Source: Hyphomicrobiales bacterium (lineage in GTDB: Bacteria > Pseudomonadota > Alphaproteobacteria > Rhizobiales > Rhizobiaceae). Taken from it: a stretch of 64,000 nucleotides of DNA. The stretch is taken from assembly GCA_900469475.1 (NCBI GenBank), contig UBXG01000012.1, positions 102,351 to 166,350 of the forward strand. Direction: 5' to 3'. Positions 8,378-17,459 of the stretch are shown piece after piece (position 1 is the stretch's first letter; every line of letters starts with the position of its first letter). Both the position numbers and the translations under genes were made by a program. The notes under the pieces are model-generated. The model was given only the letters and a program-made list of their open reading frames with translations. It had not been told where the DNA came from and ran no database searches.

Positions 8378-8501
8378 ACTTTTTTGATTCTAGAGCGGAT
8401 TCGGATTTTCGGGCGACAGACCGAAATCATCTGGCTCGGTTCACAGGAATATTTTCTTATGAAATGGTGTTGACTCTTTCTCCAAGCTCTGGAATCCATA
8501 A

Positions 8502-8516
8502 GAACATAACAGGAAC
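8502..8516. promoter_or_regulatory. LexA (SOS) box of the imuA-imuB-dnaE2 operon
   Basis: GAAC-ATAACAG-GAAC fits the alphaproteobacterial LexA operator GAAC-N7-GAAC exactly. It lies 24 bp before the imuA ATG, a position where LexA would block transcription. This predicts DNA-damage induction of the three-gene mutagenesis operon. Confidence 0.85.
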
Positions 8517-8539
8517 ATTATCGATCTGGAGTGAACGTC

Positions 8540-9520
8540 ATGGCCGAGGCTGCCGTGGCGCGGGAAACGCTTTTTGCCCTGCGTGAAACCATTGCCCGAC
8601 TGGAAGGCAGGCCGATCCCGGCACTGGCAGCCTCGGCGCATGAGGCTTTGGCAGACAAGCCGGTGAGAGAGGCGATAGGTATTGCGAAATCCCTGCCTAC
8701 TGAGCCTACGCTTGAACAGTCGCTCCTTCAGATCGGGGTCGATGAGCTCGATGCGGCGCTGCAAGGCGGTTTGCCGCTCGATGCGCTGACGGAAATCCGC
8801 TCGCTCGGCCTGCGCGATGCCGGGGCGGCGAGCGGCTTTGCCCTTGCGCTTGCGGCGAGACTGTATACGCGAGCATCGGATAAGACCGCGGCTAAGTCTC
8901 CGGTCCTATGGATCGGCGATACGGTGGCAACGATGGAGGCAGGCCTGCCCTATGCCATCGGCATCGGCGATTTCGGGCTGGAGCCTCAGGCTCTCCTGCA
9001 GGCGTCGCCGCGCAAGCTCGACGATGCGCTCTGGGTGGCGGAAGCAGCCCTTGGCAGTGCTGCTTTTGCCGTCGTCATTCTGGAAGTGCGCGGCAATCCC
9101 GCCCGTTTCGGTCTGACCGAAAGCCGGCGGCTGGCGCTGAGGGCCAAGGCGGCGGGACGGCCCTTGTTTCTGTTGCGACAGGGAGGCGAGGAGGAAGCAA
9201 GCAGCGCCCTCTTCCGCTTTTCCGTCGAACCCGCGCCGGCACAGGCGCGGCCCCTGCCGGACGGATCGGTGCTTGGCGGCAGCATCGGTCACCCGGCTTT
9301 TCGTCTGACCTTGGAAAAGAGCCGCAACCCGGCGCCTCTTTCCATAACCCTGGAGTGGAATGCCCATGACCGCCGCTTTGCCCCTGTCTCCGATGTTCAG
9401 TACCCCGCCTTTCCCGGCGAACACGCAGCGCATTCTGGCGCTGACCTTCCCGCATCTGCCGACCGATCGGATCGCGCGCAAGCGCTGGGGTCTGTCCTGG
9501 CGTTCGACAGGCAGGCTTGA
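8540..9520 (+). CDS. imuA: ImuA, RecA-like SOS mutagenesis accessory protein
   Basis: First gene of the alphaproteobacterial mutagenesis cassette. The product (about 326 residues from ATG 8540) contains the ImuA-type stretches LQIGVDELDAALQGGLPLDALTEI-like (split here by my reading into IGVDELDAALQGGLP and DALTEIRS), VLWIGDTVATMEAG and LFLLRQGG, and is distantly related to RecA. ATG 8540 is preferred over GTG 8531 because GGAG at 8528-8531 is then 8 bp away rather than adjacent. The 3' end overlaps imuB by 161 bp in another frame. A LexA box lies just upstream. ImuA helps ImuB and DnaE2 in error-prone translesion synthesis. Confidence 0.85.
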   Translation: MAEAAVARETLFALRETIARLEGRPIPALAASAHEALADKPVREAIGIAKSLPTEPTLEQSLLQIGVDELDAALQGGLPLDALTEIRSLGLRDAGAASGFALALAARLYTRASDKTAAKSPVLWIGDTVATMEAGLPYAIGIGDFGLEPQALLQASPRKLDDALWVAEAALGSAAFAVVILEVRGNPARFGLTESRRLALRAKAAGRPLFLLRQGGEEEASSALFRFSVEPAPAQARPLPDGSVLGGSIGHPAFRLTLEKSRNPAPLSITLEWNAHDRRFAPVSDVQYPAFPGEHAAHSGADLPASADRSDRAQALGSVLAFDRQA

Positions 9521-10991
9521 AGCGCCGCCGCTTGCCTGTGCCGGCAAGCTCAACAATGCCATGCGGCTGACTGCGCTCAATGAACGGGCTGAAATGATCG
9601 GCCTGAAGCAGGGTCAGGGCGTGGCCGAGGCAAAGGCGATCTGTCCTGATCTCGATGTCGTTGAGGAGGATCCGGTCGCGGATCGCAAGCTTCTGGAAGC
9701 GATCGCCGACTGGTGCGACCGCTATACGCCGCTGGTGGCGATCGACGGCAAGGATGGCCTTTTTCTCGATATTACCGGCTGCGCCCATCTTTTCGGCGGC
9801 GAAGAGGCGCTGCTCGAGGATATCTTGATTCGGATTTCCCGACTGGGCTTCGATGTGCGCGGCGCCATTTCCTCTGCGCCCGGCCTCTCCTGGGCCGTCG
9901 CCCGCTTTGACGAGAGCCGCATCGTTCCGCCCGAAGCCATGGAAGAGGCACTGGCACCGCTGCCGGTTGCATGTCTTCGGCTTGGCGAGGAGATTGTCGC
10001 CGCTTTGCAGAAGATGGGCCTGAAGCAGGTCGGCGACCTTCTGGCAGCACCGCGTGCGCCGCTTGCCCGCCGTTTCGGTGCGCAGCTAATGTTGCGGCTC
10101 GATCAGGCTGTCGGCCTCGTCGAGGAACCGATTTCGCCGCGTCGCCCGGTCGCGCAATTGTCAGCCGAGCGCCGGCTTGCCGAGCCGGTGCAGGCGGAAG
10201 AGGATATTCTTCACCTTGCCCGCCAGCTTGCCGAAACCCTGAAGCCGGGGCTGGAGGCGCGCGGCGTCGGCGGCCGTTCCTTCGAGCTTCTGCTTTTCCG
10301 GGTGGATGGGGCGGTTTTCCGCATCGCGGCCGGCGCATCGCAGCCGCTGCGGGAGCCGAACCGGATCGCCAGCCTGTTCACGGAGCGCTTCGGCGCCATT
10401 CATGACGATCTCGATGTCGGTTACGGTTTCGAAATCATCCGCCTCAATGTGCTTCAGCATGCGCCCTTCGATGCCATGCAAGGCGATTTTGTCGGAGAAG
10501 ACCGCCAGGAAGGATCTCTTGCCGCCTTTGTGGATCGTGTGGCCGCCCGGCTGGGGCGGGACTGTCTGCAAGGGTTCGAGCTGCGGCAGAGCCATATCCC
10601 TGAGCGGGCCGTGCGGCCGCTGCCGGCCATGGCTATCCTCGCCTCGAAGCGGCGCACAGGTAAGGAGGATGCCGGCCATCATGGTTTCTTCCGCGGCGAA
10701 CGGCCGCTCCGGCTGTTTCGTATGCCGGAGCTGGTCGAAACCATTGCTGCCGAAGTGCCCGACGGCCCTCCCCGGCAGTTCCGCTGGCGGCGGGTGATGC
10801 ATCGGGTCAGCCGGGCCGAAGGGCCGGAGCGGCTTTCGGCGGAATGGTGGGTCGAGGAAAAGGAAGAGCCTGCCCGCGATTATTTCCAGGTCGAGGATGA
10901 GGAGGGCCATCGTTTCTGGCTGTTCCGCAAGGGGCTCTATGGCCGAGTCGGCACAACGCCGGATTGGTACATGCACGGGGTCTTCGCATGA
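9360..10991 (+). CDS. imuB: ImuB, catalytically inactive Y-family polymerase-like protein
   Basis: This 543-residue protein has the DinB/UmuC fold but not its catalytic acids. The usual N-terminal HxDxDxFF is replaced by LTFPHLPTDRIAR, and the SIDE motif reads AIDGKDGLFLDITG, with Gly in place of Glu. It therefore fits ImuB, the adaptor that links the beta clamp to DnaE2, rather than a polymerase. Other family segments are GAISSAPGLSWAVARF and FELLLFRVDGAVFRI. The ATG at 9360 follows TGGAGTGGA. The stop TGA overlaps the dnaE2 start (ATGA), so the two are translationally coupled. Confidence 0.88.
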   Translation: MPMTAALPLSPMFSTPPFPANTQRILALTFPHLPTDRIARKRWGLSWRSTGRLEAPPLACAGKLNNAMRLTALNERAEMIGLKQGQGVAEAKAICPDLDVVEEDPVADRKLLEAIADWCDRYTPLVAIDGKDGLFLDITGCAHLFGGEEALLEDILIRISRLGFDVRGAISSAPGLSWAVARFDESRIVPPEAMEEALAPLPVACLRLGEEIVAALQKMGLKQVGDLLAAPRAPLARRFGAQLMLRLDQAVGLVEEPISPRRPVAQLSAERRLAEPVQAEEDILHLARQLAETLKPGLEARGVGGRSFELLLFRVDGAVFRIAAGASQPLREPNRIASLFTERFGAIHDDLDVGYGFEIIRLNVLQHAPFDAMQGDFVGEDRQEGSLAAFVDRVAARLGRDCLQGFELRQSHIPERAVRPLPAMAILASKRRTGKEDAGHHGFFRGERPLRLFRMPELVETIAAEVPDGPPRQFRWRRVMHRVSRAEGPERLSAEWWVEEKEEPARDYFQVEDEEGHRFWLFRKGLYGRVGTTPDWYMHGVFA

Positions 10992-13900
10992 ACGCGCGCC
11001 CCAGTTTCCACGAACCCGTACCCTTCTTTGAGATCGGGGTGAGAACGAATTTCTCCTTTCTCGAAGGTGCCTCGCATCCGGAGGAAATCGTGGCGCAGGC
11101 CGCCATTCTGAAACTTTCCGGATTTGGGATTGCCGACCGCAATTCGGTTGCCGGCGTGGTCAAGGCGCATGCGCATACCAAGCTTCTCCGGGAGAAGTAC
11201 AAGGAGGGCATTGAGAAGAACCTGGAGCTTCAAGCGAAGGGCAAGCCAGAAAAGCCGCTTCTGAAGCCGGTCCCTTTCCAGCCTGGTGCGCGCCTCGTGT
11301 TTTCGGACGGTACACCTGACATTCTTGCCTATCCGGAAAACCGAAAGGGCTGGGCGCATCTCTGCCGGCTGCTGAGCGCCGGTAATCTGCGCGGCGAAAA
11401 AGGCGTATGCATCCTGAATGAAAGCGACCTCGTGGAATGGGGTGACGAGATGATGCTGGCGCTGGTTCCCGAGGCTGAAAGCGTCGAGACGCAAGAGGGG
11501 CAGGAAAAGCTAGAGCAATGCCTCAAGCGGTTATGGATGCGCTTCGGCCGGAAGTTCCACATGGTCCTGTCGCCGGCCTATGACGGGCGGGACCGGATGG
11601 TCTTCGCCACGCTTTCCATCCTGGCGCAGCGCAATGGCGTGCGGCTGATCGCCAGCAATCAGCCGCTCTATCATGCGACCGAGCGCAAGCCGCTTGCCGA
11701 TATCGTCGTTTCGATCCGCGAACATGTCCCGATCGCCGAGGCTGGTTTCAAACTGGCAGCGAACGCCGAGCGCTACATGAAGGACGCTGCCGAGATGGCA
11801 CGTCTGTTCCGGGATTATCCGAAGGCTATCGCCAATACGCAGAAGTTTTTTAGCCGGCTTTCTTTTTCACTTGACGAGCTAAAACACAATTATCCCGACG
11901 AAAGCGTTCCTGGAGAGACCGTTGCGGAGACGCTGAAGCGGCTGACATGGGAGGGCGCCGAGTGGCGCTTTCCCGGAGGGATCCCGCCAAAGGTTTCGGC
12001 GCAGATCGAGCATGAGCTCAAGCTCATTCGGGAACGGCAATATGAGCCTTATTTCCTGACGGTGCACCGCATCATGGAGTTTGCCCGCAGTGCGAATATC
12101 CTGTGTCAAGGGCGTGGATCGGCGGCCAATTCGACGGTCTGTTATTGCCTTCGGATTACCGAGGTCAATCCCGAATTAACAAGCCTGCTTTTCGAGCGCT
12201 TCATCTCGACGGAGCGCGAGGAGCCGCCTGATATCGACGTTGATTTCGAGCATGAGAAACGCGAAGAAGTCATTCAGTTCATCTACAGGCATTACAAAAA
12301 GGAGCATGCCGGGCTGACCGCGGCGGTCACCAGCTATCGGGCGCGCTCGGCCGGCCGCGAAGTGGCGAAAGCCTTCGGTTTGTCGGAGGATGTGCAGTCG
12401 GCCCTTGCAAGCGGTGTCTGGGGCTGGTCGACGGAGGAGCTGTCCGAGCGTGAGGCGAAGATTGCCGGCCTCGATCTCACGAACAAGACGACGCGCAACG
12501 TCCTTTCCTATGCCTCGACGCTGATGGGGTTTCCGCGGCACCTGACCCAGCATGTCGGCGGCTTCGTCATCACCCGGGATCGGCTGGATGAGGTCGTGCC
12601 GATCATGCATACGGCGATGGACGATCGCTACATGATCGAGTGGAACAAGGACGATCTCGACAATCTCAACATATTGAAGATCGACGTGCTTGCGCTCGGC
12701 ATGTTGACCTGTCTCGCCAAGGCTTTCGACCTCCTGCTGCTGCATTACGATGTGAAGAAGGCGCTCGCCGATCTTGGGAGCAAGGAATATCCGGATGGCA
12801 AGCCGGTTTATGACATGATCTGCCGTGCCGATACGATCGGCGTCTTTCAGATCGAAAGCCGGGCGCAGATGAGCATGCTGCCGCGTCTTCGGCCCCGCAA
12901 ATTCTATGATCTGGTCATTGAGGTGGCGATCGTTCGCCCCGGCCCCATTCAAGGAGACATGGTTCACCCTTACCTTAAGCGGCGGGATGACGATCTTCAC
13001 AAGCGGCCGATCGAATATCATCGTCCGGAGTTGAAGGCTGTTTTGGAGCGAACTTTGGGGGTTCCGCTGTTTCAGGAACAGGCGATGCAGATCGCCATTA
13101 CCGCGGCTGGATTTTCGCCGGCCAAGGCCGATCGGCTGCGCCGGTCCATGGCGACGTTCAAGCGAACGGGGAAAGTGGACGAATTCAAGCAGGACATGGT
13201 CTCGGGCATGACCGCAAACGGTTACCCTCAAGATTTTGCCGAACGCTGTTTCAGCCAGATCGAAGGCTTCGGCGAATATGGTTTCCCTGAAAGCCACGCG
13301 GCGTCCTTCGCTCTGCTCGTCTATGCCTCGTCCTGGCTCAAGACCTACTATCCGGATGTCTTCTGTGCGGCGATCCTCAATGCCCAGCCGATGGGCTTCT
13401 ATGCGCCGGCGCAGCTGGTGCGCGATGCGCGCGAGCATGGCGTCGAGGTGCGGCCGGTGGATATCAATCGCTCCAGCTGGGATTGCCTGCTGGAGAAGGC
13501 GCGTTTCGATCCGGGCGCGATCGAGCCGCGCCATGCGTCGATGCGCGATGATATCAAGACGCAATGTGCCGTCCGCCTCGGCTTTCGGCAGGCCAAGGGT
13601 CTGTCCGAGGAGGAGATGAACCAGCTCGTCGAGCGCCGGGGCGATGGCTATCGATCCGTGCGCGATCTCTGGCTGCGCTCCGGGCTTGCCAAGGCGCAGA
13701 TCGAGCGCCTGGCGGATGCGGATGCGTTCGGTTCCATCGGCCTCAGCCGTCGTGAGGCGCTTTGGGCTGTGCGGGCGCTCGATGCCGGCAGTGCCGCCGA
13801 AACGCTTCCCCTCTTCGATCTCGGCGACCATGCGGAGCTGCAGGTCGAGCCGGCGGTTACGCTGCCGGAAATGCTGCCTGGCGAGCAGGTCATCGAGGAT

Positions 13901-14455
13901 TATCGCTATCTGTCGCTATCCCTGAAGGCGCATCCGGTTTCCTTCCTGCGTACCGATTTCGCCCGGCAGGGGATCGTGCAAAGCCGGGATTTGCCTGGTA
14001 TCGCCAGCGGCCGCATGGTGACGATCGCCGGGCTGGTGCTGGTGCGCCAGCGGCCGGGTTCGGCCAAGGGGGTGATCTTCATGACGCTGGAGGACGAAAC
14101 CGGTGTCGCCAATGCGATCGTCTGGCCGAAGAAGTTCGAGAAGTACCGTGCCATCGTCATGGGCGCGCGGCTGGTCAAGATCCGCGGCCGGCTGCAGAGC
14201 GAAAGCGGCGTTATCCATGTGGTGGTCGATCATATCGAGGATATGACACCGGCGCTCGGGATCCTGCAGCGGGAGGCGAGGCGTTTCGGCGTCAGCGATC
14301 GGGCGGATGAGACCTTGCGGCCGACCATGGATCACAGGGAGAAGCGGAAGTCTGTCTTTCTGGCGCCCTCTTCCGGTGAGGGGGCAGCGGCGGAGGGTCG
14401 CAGCCATGGGGCCGAAACGGCGAAAGTTATGCCGCGAGGCCGCAATTTCCATTGA
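10988..14455 (+). CDS. dnaE2: Error-prone DNA polymerase DnaE2 (ImuC)
   Basis: A C-family polymerase alpha subunit of about 1155 residues, the catalytic member of the ImuABC mutasome. The N-terminal PHP domain begins FFEIGVRTNFSFLEGASHP. The active-site aspartates are in PDIDVDFEHEKRE (about residue 415) and ILKIDVLALGM (about 560). GRGSAANS, the finger region and the C-terminal OB fold (GLVLVRQRPGSAKGVIFM) are present. ATG 10988 forms a 4-bp overlap with imuB and gives the family N-terminus MNARPSFHEPVPFFEIG; an in-frame start 24 bp upstream is less likely. The last 45 residues are a low-complexity tail. SOS induction is expected. Confidence 0.95.
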   Translation: MNARPSFHEPVPFFEIGVRTNFSFLEGASHPEEIVAQAAILKLSGFGIADRNSVAGVVKAHAHTKLLREKYKEGIEKNLELQAKGKPEKPLLKPVPFQPGARLVFSDGTPDILAYPENRKGWAHLCRLLSAGNLRGEKGVCILNESDLVEWGDEMMLALVPEAESVETQEGQEKLEQCLKRLWMRFGRKFHMVLSPAYDGRDRMVFATLSILAQRNGVRLIASNQPLYHATERKPLADIVVSIREHVPIAEAGFKLAANAERYMKDAAEMARLFRDYPKAIANTQKFFSRLSFSLDELKHNYPDESVPGETVAETLKRLTWEGAEWRFPGGIPPKVSAQIEHELKLIRERQYEPYFLTVHRIMEFARSANILCQGRGSAANSTVCYCLRITEVNPELTSLLFERFISTEREEPPDIDVDFEHEKREEVIQFIYRHYKKEHAGLTAAVTSYRARSAGREVAKAFGLSEDVQSALASGVWGWSTEELSEREAKIAGLDLTNKTTRNVLSYASTLMGFPRHLTQHVGGFVITRDRLDEVVPIMHTAMDDRYMIEWNKDDLDNLNILKIDVLALGMLTCLAKAFDLLLLHYDVKKALADLGSKEYPDGKPVYDMICRADTIGVFQIESRAQMSMLPRLRPRKFYDLVIEVAIVRPGPIQGDMVHPYLKRRDDDLHKRPIEYHRPELKAVLERTLGVPLFQEQAMQIAITAAGFSPAKADRLRRSMATFKRTGKVDEFKQDMVSGMTANGYPQDFAERCFSQIEGFGEYGFPESHAASFALLVYASSWLKTYYPDVFCAAILNAQPMGFYAPAQLVRDAREHGVEVRPVDINRSSWDCLLEKARFDPGAIEPRHASMRDDIKTQCAVRLGFRQAKGLSEEEMNQLVERRGDGYRSVRDLWLRSGLAKAQIERLADADAFGSIGLSRREALWAVRALDAGSAAETLPLFDLGDHAELQVEPAVTLPEMLPGEQVIEDYRYLSLSLKAHPVSFLRTDFARQGIVQSRDLPGIASGRMVTIAGLVLVRQRPGSAKGVIFMTLEDETGVANAIVWPKKFEKYRAIVMGARLVKIRGRLQSESGVIHVVVDHIEDMTPALGILQREARRFGVSDRADETLRPTMDHREKRKSVFLAPSSGEGAAAEGRSHGAETAKVMPRGRNFH

Positions 14456-14525
14456 GATTGCGACCTTCGTATCGGGCAAAAGCTTCGGAACTCGGCCCGC
14501 GGACGAGATTCGAATCGTTTCTTTC

Positions 14526-14555
14526 TTGACAAAGAGCGTCTTCTTTAGCAGATAA
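14526..14555 (+). promoter_or_regulatory. Putative sigma-70 promoter of bfd-bfr
   Basis: TTGACA at 14526-14531 with an AGATAA-like -10 about 18 bp further. A 10-bp palindrome GATTCGAATC (14506-14515) sits just upstream and could be a regulator site. I do not see a clear Irr or RirA box. Confidence 0.4.
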
Positions 14556-14594
14556 CAAGACAGCGGATGTCATGTTTGACGGACTGAGCGAAGA

Positions 14595-14906
14595 ATGCTG
14601 GTTTGCAGTTGTAATTACATCACCGACAAAGAAATCCGGGACGTTATCAACGAGTTCCTTGATCAGGACTGTTGGCAGCTCATTGTTCCCGCCAAGGTTT
14701 ATCACGCGATGGAAAAGCGCGGTCGTTGCTGCGGCTGCTTCCCGAATGTCGTTGATATCATTATACAGACAACCCAGGATTATCATGCCCGTCGCCACTC
14801 GACGGAAGCGGAAATATTTGATTTCATGTCCCGCCTGAAAAAATTCCATGAAGACAACAGGAGAGCGGACATTGAAAGGCGACAAAAAGGTCATCGAGCG
14901 GCTTAA
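14595..14906 (+). CDS. bfd: Bacterioferritin-associated ferredoxin
   Basis: The product starts MLVCSCNYITDKEIRD and has GRCCGCFPN in the middle. Together these supply the Cys ligands (CxC near the N-terminus, CxxC-type pair later) of the Bfd [2Fe-2S] cluster. Bfd reduces the ferric core of bacterioferritin to release iron. At 103 residues it is longer than E. coli Bfd (64), with an extra charged tail ending KGHRAA. The last 35 bp overlap the proposed bfr start, so the two are likely cotranscribed and coupled. Confidence 0.88.
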   Translation: MLVCSCNYITDKEIRDVINEFLDQDCWQLIVPAKVYHAMEKRGRCCGCFPNVVDIIIQTTQDYHARRHSTEAEIFDFMSRLKKFHEDNRRADIERRQKGHRAA

Positions 14907-15357
14907 CGAGGCACTCTTCCTCGAGCTTGGCGCAGTCAACCAATATTGGGTTCACTACAGACTCCTCGAAGACTGGGGCTACACCAAGCTTGCCAAGAAA
15001 GAGCGCGCAGAATCCATCGAGGAGATGCAGCACGCCGATCGCCTCGTTGCCCGCATCATCTTCCTCGAAGGTCATCCGAACCTGCAGACGCTCGCGCCGC
15101 TGCGCATCGGTCAGAACGTCAAGGAAGTGCTGGAAGCCGATCTCGCCGGCGAATACGACGCACGCACGGCCTACAAGAAATCCCGCGACATCTGTCACGA
15201 TGCCGGCGACTATGTGTCCATGAAGCTGTTCGAAGAGCTTCTGGCGGATGAGGAAGGCCATATCGACTTCCTCGAGACCCAGCTCGAACTGCTCGACAAG
15301 ATCGGCGAAGCCAAATACGGCCAGCTTAATGCCGACTCCGCCGATTCCGCGGAATAA
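14872..15357 (+). CDS. bfr: Bacterioferritin
   Basis: Starting at TTG 14872 the product is MKGDKKVIERLNEALFLELG, exactly the family N-terminus, giving 161 residues. AGGAGAG at 14859-14865 is well spaced for this TTG, while the in-frame ATG at 14848 would add eight unrelated residues. Ferroxidase ligands Glu18, Glu51 and His54 and the haem ligand Met52 are present, as are a Glu in DLAGEYDA and the later EEGHIDFLE pair. Bfr stores iron in a 24-mer haem-containing shell. It overlaps the end of bfd in another frame. Confidence 0.93.
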   Translation: MKGDKKVIERLNEALFLELGAVNQYWVHYRLLEDWGYTKLAKKERAESIEEMQHADRLVARIIFLEGHPNLQTLAPLRIGQNVKEVLEADLAGEYDARTAYKKSRDICHDAGDYVSMKLFEELLADEEGHIDFLETQLELLDKIGEAKYGQLNADSADSAE

Positions 15358-15420
15358 GCGACATACTGGAGTGGCTCAGTTTTTAAATCTCTGAACCGCT
15401 CCATATCTTTGCTTTCACCC

Positions 15421-15456
15421 AATTCCAGGAAGAGCGCGAAAGCTTTTCCTGGAATT
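15421..15456. terminator. Perfect hairpin between bfr and rppH
   Basis: An 11-bp perfect stem, AATTCCAGGAA (15421-15431) with TTCCTGGAATT (15446-15456), in the convergent intergenic space. A wobble-containing hairpin at about 15369-15403 with an internal T-run precedes it. Either could end bfr or rppH transcription. There is no strong T-tract after the perfect stem. Confidence 0.4.
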
Positions 15457-15494
15457 GCTTTATGAATCGGCCCTTCCGCGGCTGGCCTTCTTTT

Positions 15495-16034
15495 TCAGTC
15501 TTCGGCTTTCAGATTGGCCAGGTGACTGAATTCCGAAACCACCTGCTCGTAGACCGAGCGTTTGAAGGGAACGATCAGGTCGGGAAGTACCGCCATGGGC
15601 TTCCATTCCCATGCATCGAATTCCGGTTCGTGGCCGCCCGGTGGCGGATTGATGGCGATCTCGCCCTCGTCGCCGTCGAAGCGGAAGGCGAACCAGCGCT
15701 GCGTCTGGCCGCGGAATTTCCCCTTGAGGCCGATGCCGATCAGTTGCGGCGGAAGATCGTAATTGATCCAGCCCCTGGCTTCCGCGAGCAAGGTCACGGT
15801 TTTCATGCCCGTTTCCTCGTATAATTCGCGATAGGCCGCTTTCAGCGGGTCTTCGCCTTCGTCTATGCCGCCCTGCGGCATCTGCCAAAGCTGCGGCGAG
15901 CCGTCATATTCGGAATTGCCGACCGGAATGCGGTGTCCGGCCCAGACCAGGCCTTCCCGGTTCAGGATCATGATGCCGACACAGGGCCGGTAGGGCAGGT
16001 CTTCGGCTCTCACGGAGGCGTGGGGCGTGCTCAT
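15495..16034 (-). CDS. rppH: RNA pyrophosphohydrolase (Nudix)
   Basis: From ATG 16034 the product is 179 residues with the Nudix box GGIDEGEDPLKAAYRELYEE followed by TGM, preceded by YRPCVGIMILNREGLVWAGHR and WQMPQG, the RppH/IalA pattern. It removes pyrophosphate from 5'-triphosphorylated RNA, starting decay, and also acts on dinucleoside polyphosphates. The open frame extends far upstream but only as a shadow of the deacetylase gene, whose stop codon lies 13 bp upstream of this ATG. The two genes, and ctpA and envC before them, run on the same strand. Confidence 0.92.
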   Translation of the reverse strand: MSTPHASVRAEDLPYRPCVGIMILNREGLVWAGHRIPVGNSEYDGSPQLWQMPQGGIDEGEDPLKAAYRELYEETGMKTVTLLAEARGWINYDLPPQLIGIGLKGKFRGQTQRWFAFRFDGDEGEIAINPPPGGHEPEFDAWEWKPMAVLPDLIVPFKRSVYEQVVSEFSHLANLKAED

Positions 16035-16047
16035 CTTTTTCTCCAGG

Positions 16048-17241
16048 TCAGGGGTGTTTGGGATCCTCGGCAAGCGCCGAGACCGCGACGACTTCGATAC
16101 CGCGCATGGCGGCCTCCTCGCTCCATTTGCTGATGGCGTCGACGCTTTCATCGAAGGCGGAAGCGACGCCGATCGCAGAGCCGTTACGGCGGGCGATGCG
16201 CTCGAGTTCGTCGAGTTTCCTGAGGATCGCGTCCTGCTGCAGCTCTCCATCCAGCTGGATATCGGCAAAAGCGTGCGGCACTTCCAGCGTTTTCGAAAGC
16301 ATTCCGGACTTCGATTGAGCGGATGAGCCGTCGTCCAGGAATAGCAGGCCGCGCTTGCCGATGTCGCGCAGCACGGGTTCCATGGCGCTGGGATTGGCAA
16401 GGAAGCGGCCGCCGAGATAGTTCATGACGCCGGTATAATTGGTGATCTTGCCCATCGCTTTATGCAAATTTTCAATATTCTTGGCTGATGACAGCGAGGT
16501 CAGCAGCGTATCCGGTCCGGGATTGTTGCCGGGATAGTCGAAGGGCTCGAACGGCACCTGGATGAGGATCTCGTGGCCGCCGCGCCTTGCCTCCTGCATC
16601 CAGCGCTGCAGACTGTTGCCGCTGGCGGCAAAGGCAAGGGTGATTTCCTCCGGCAGCTTCTCGATGGCGCGTTGCGTGCCGGTCTGGCTCAGCCCAAGGC
16701 CGCTGACGACGATAGCGATACGGGTGCCCCGCGCGCCGGACCAGGGCCGCGCATATTGATCCATCGGCCGCAGACCGCTCGGCGAGGTGATCGGCAGCCT
16801 GCCGAAGGGCGAATCTTCCAGCAGGCTGTCATTCGGCGTTGCCGCCATGCGCGGATCCTGCCCCACCTGATTGGCGTTGATCAAGACCGGGCCGTTGCCA
16901 TCGCGATTGCTGGGGCTGAACATGGTGACGACCGAACCGTCGCCGGTCGCCACGCGCGTGGTATTGGCGCCGGATTGCGGATCGACTTGGGTTAATCCGG
17001 CTTGACCGATTTGTTCGGTGCTCCCCGGTTTGGTTTCGGCTGCAGGTGCCGGATCTTCCTTCTCTGCCGTTTCGGCCGGCTGAGTCTTTTGCAGGGGATC
17101 GCGCATCAGCGCCGAATAGAGCGAAAAGCCGGCGATCGCGATCAGACAGAAGCCGCCGAGAATGCGTCCAAAGGGGATGGAGCGCCGCTGGCGGCCGGGG
17201 CCGCGATTCTGTCCCAACGGTGCATGCAAATCCGTTCCCAA
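16048..17241 (-). CDS. Divergent polysaccharide deacetylase family protein
   Basis: A 397-residue protein with one N-terminal membrane anchor (GRILGGFCLIAIAGFSLYSA, residues about 25-44), a Pro/Glu/Gly-rich linker, then the divergent polysaccharide deacetylase domain (PF04748 type). That domain starts RIAIVVSGLGLSQTGTQRA and runs through HEILIQVPFEPFDYPG, TGVMNYLGGRF and LLFLDDGSSAQS to IGVASAFDESVDAI. It is predicted to act in the periplasm on a glycan, possibly peptidoglycan-linked. Its conserved place between ctpA and rppH in rhizobia and next to envC suggests a cell-envelope role; the activity is unproven. Confidence 0.83.
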   Translation of the reverse strand: MGTDLHAPLGQNRGPGRQRRSIPFGRILGGFCLIAIAGFSLYSALMRDPLQKTQPAETAEKEDPAPAAETKPGSTEQIGQAGLTQVDPQSGANTTRVATGDGSVVTMFSPSNRDGNGPVLINANQVGQDPRMAATPNDSLLEDSPFGRLPITSPSGLRPMDQYARPWSGARGTRIAIVVSGLGLSQTGTQRAIEKLPEEITLAFAASGNSLQRWMQEARRGGHEILIQVPFEPFDYPGNNPGPDTLLTSLSSAKNIENLHKAMGKITNYTGVMNYLGGRFLANPSAMEPVLRDIGKRGLLFLDDGSSAQSKSGMLSKTLEVPHAFADIQLDGELQQDAILRKLDELERIARRNGSAIGVASAFDESVDAISKWSEEAAMRGIEVVAVSALAEDPKHP

Positions 17242-17459
17242 GCTTCAATCCACCCCAAGCGGAAAACTCTATTGGCCTCAAGCATATCGCTCACGGCGAA
17301 GCGGAAAAATGCCCGCGGCACTCAAAGTGCTAAAACATGAACAAGACTGTTCCGAGCGCCGTCGGATTCGAAGGCTGACCGAGAAGAGCGGAACAATACC
17401 CCTCGCCCCGCTTCCTCATCATGAACGCGCCGGGTCTGTTTCCAGCCCGGCGCCAATCC

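Noticed and set aside
12176..13831. 551-codon open frame on the minus strand
   Set aside because: Fully antisense to dnaE2; the sequence shows no domain and simply reflects the high-G+C codon bias of the real gene.
17424..17453. Hairpin GCGCCGGG/CCCGGCGC after ctpA
   Set aside because: A stable stem but no T-tract on the minus strand, so not listed as a terminator.
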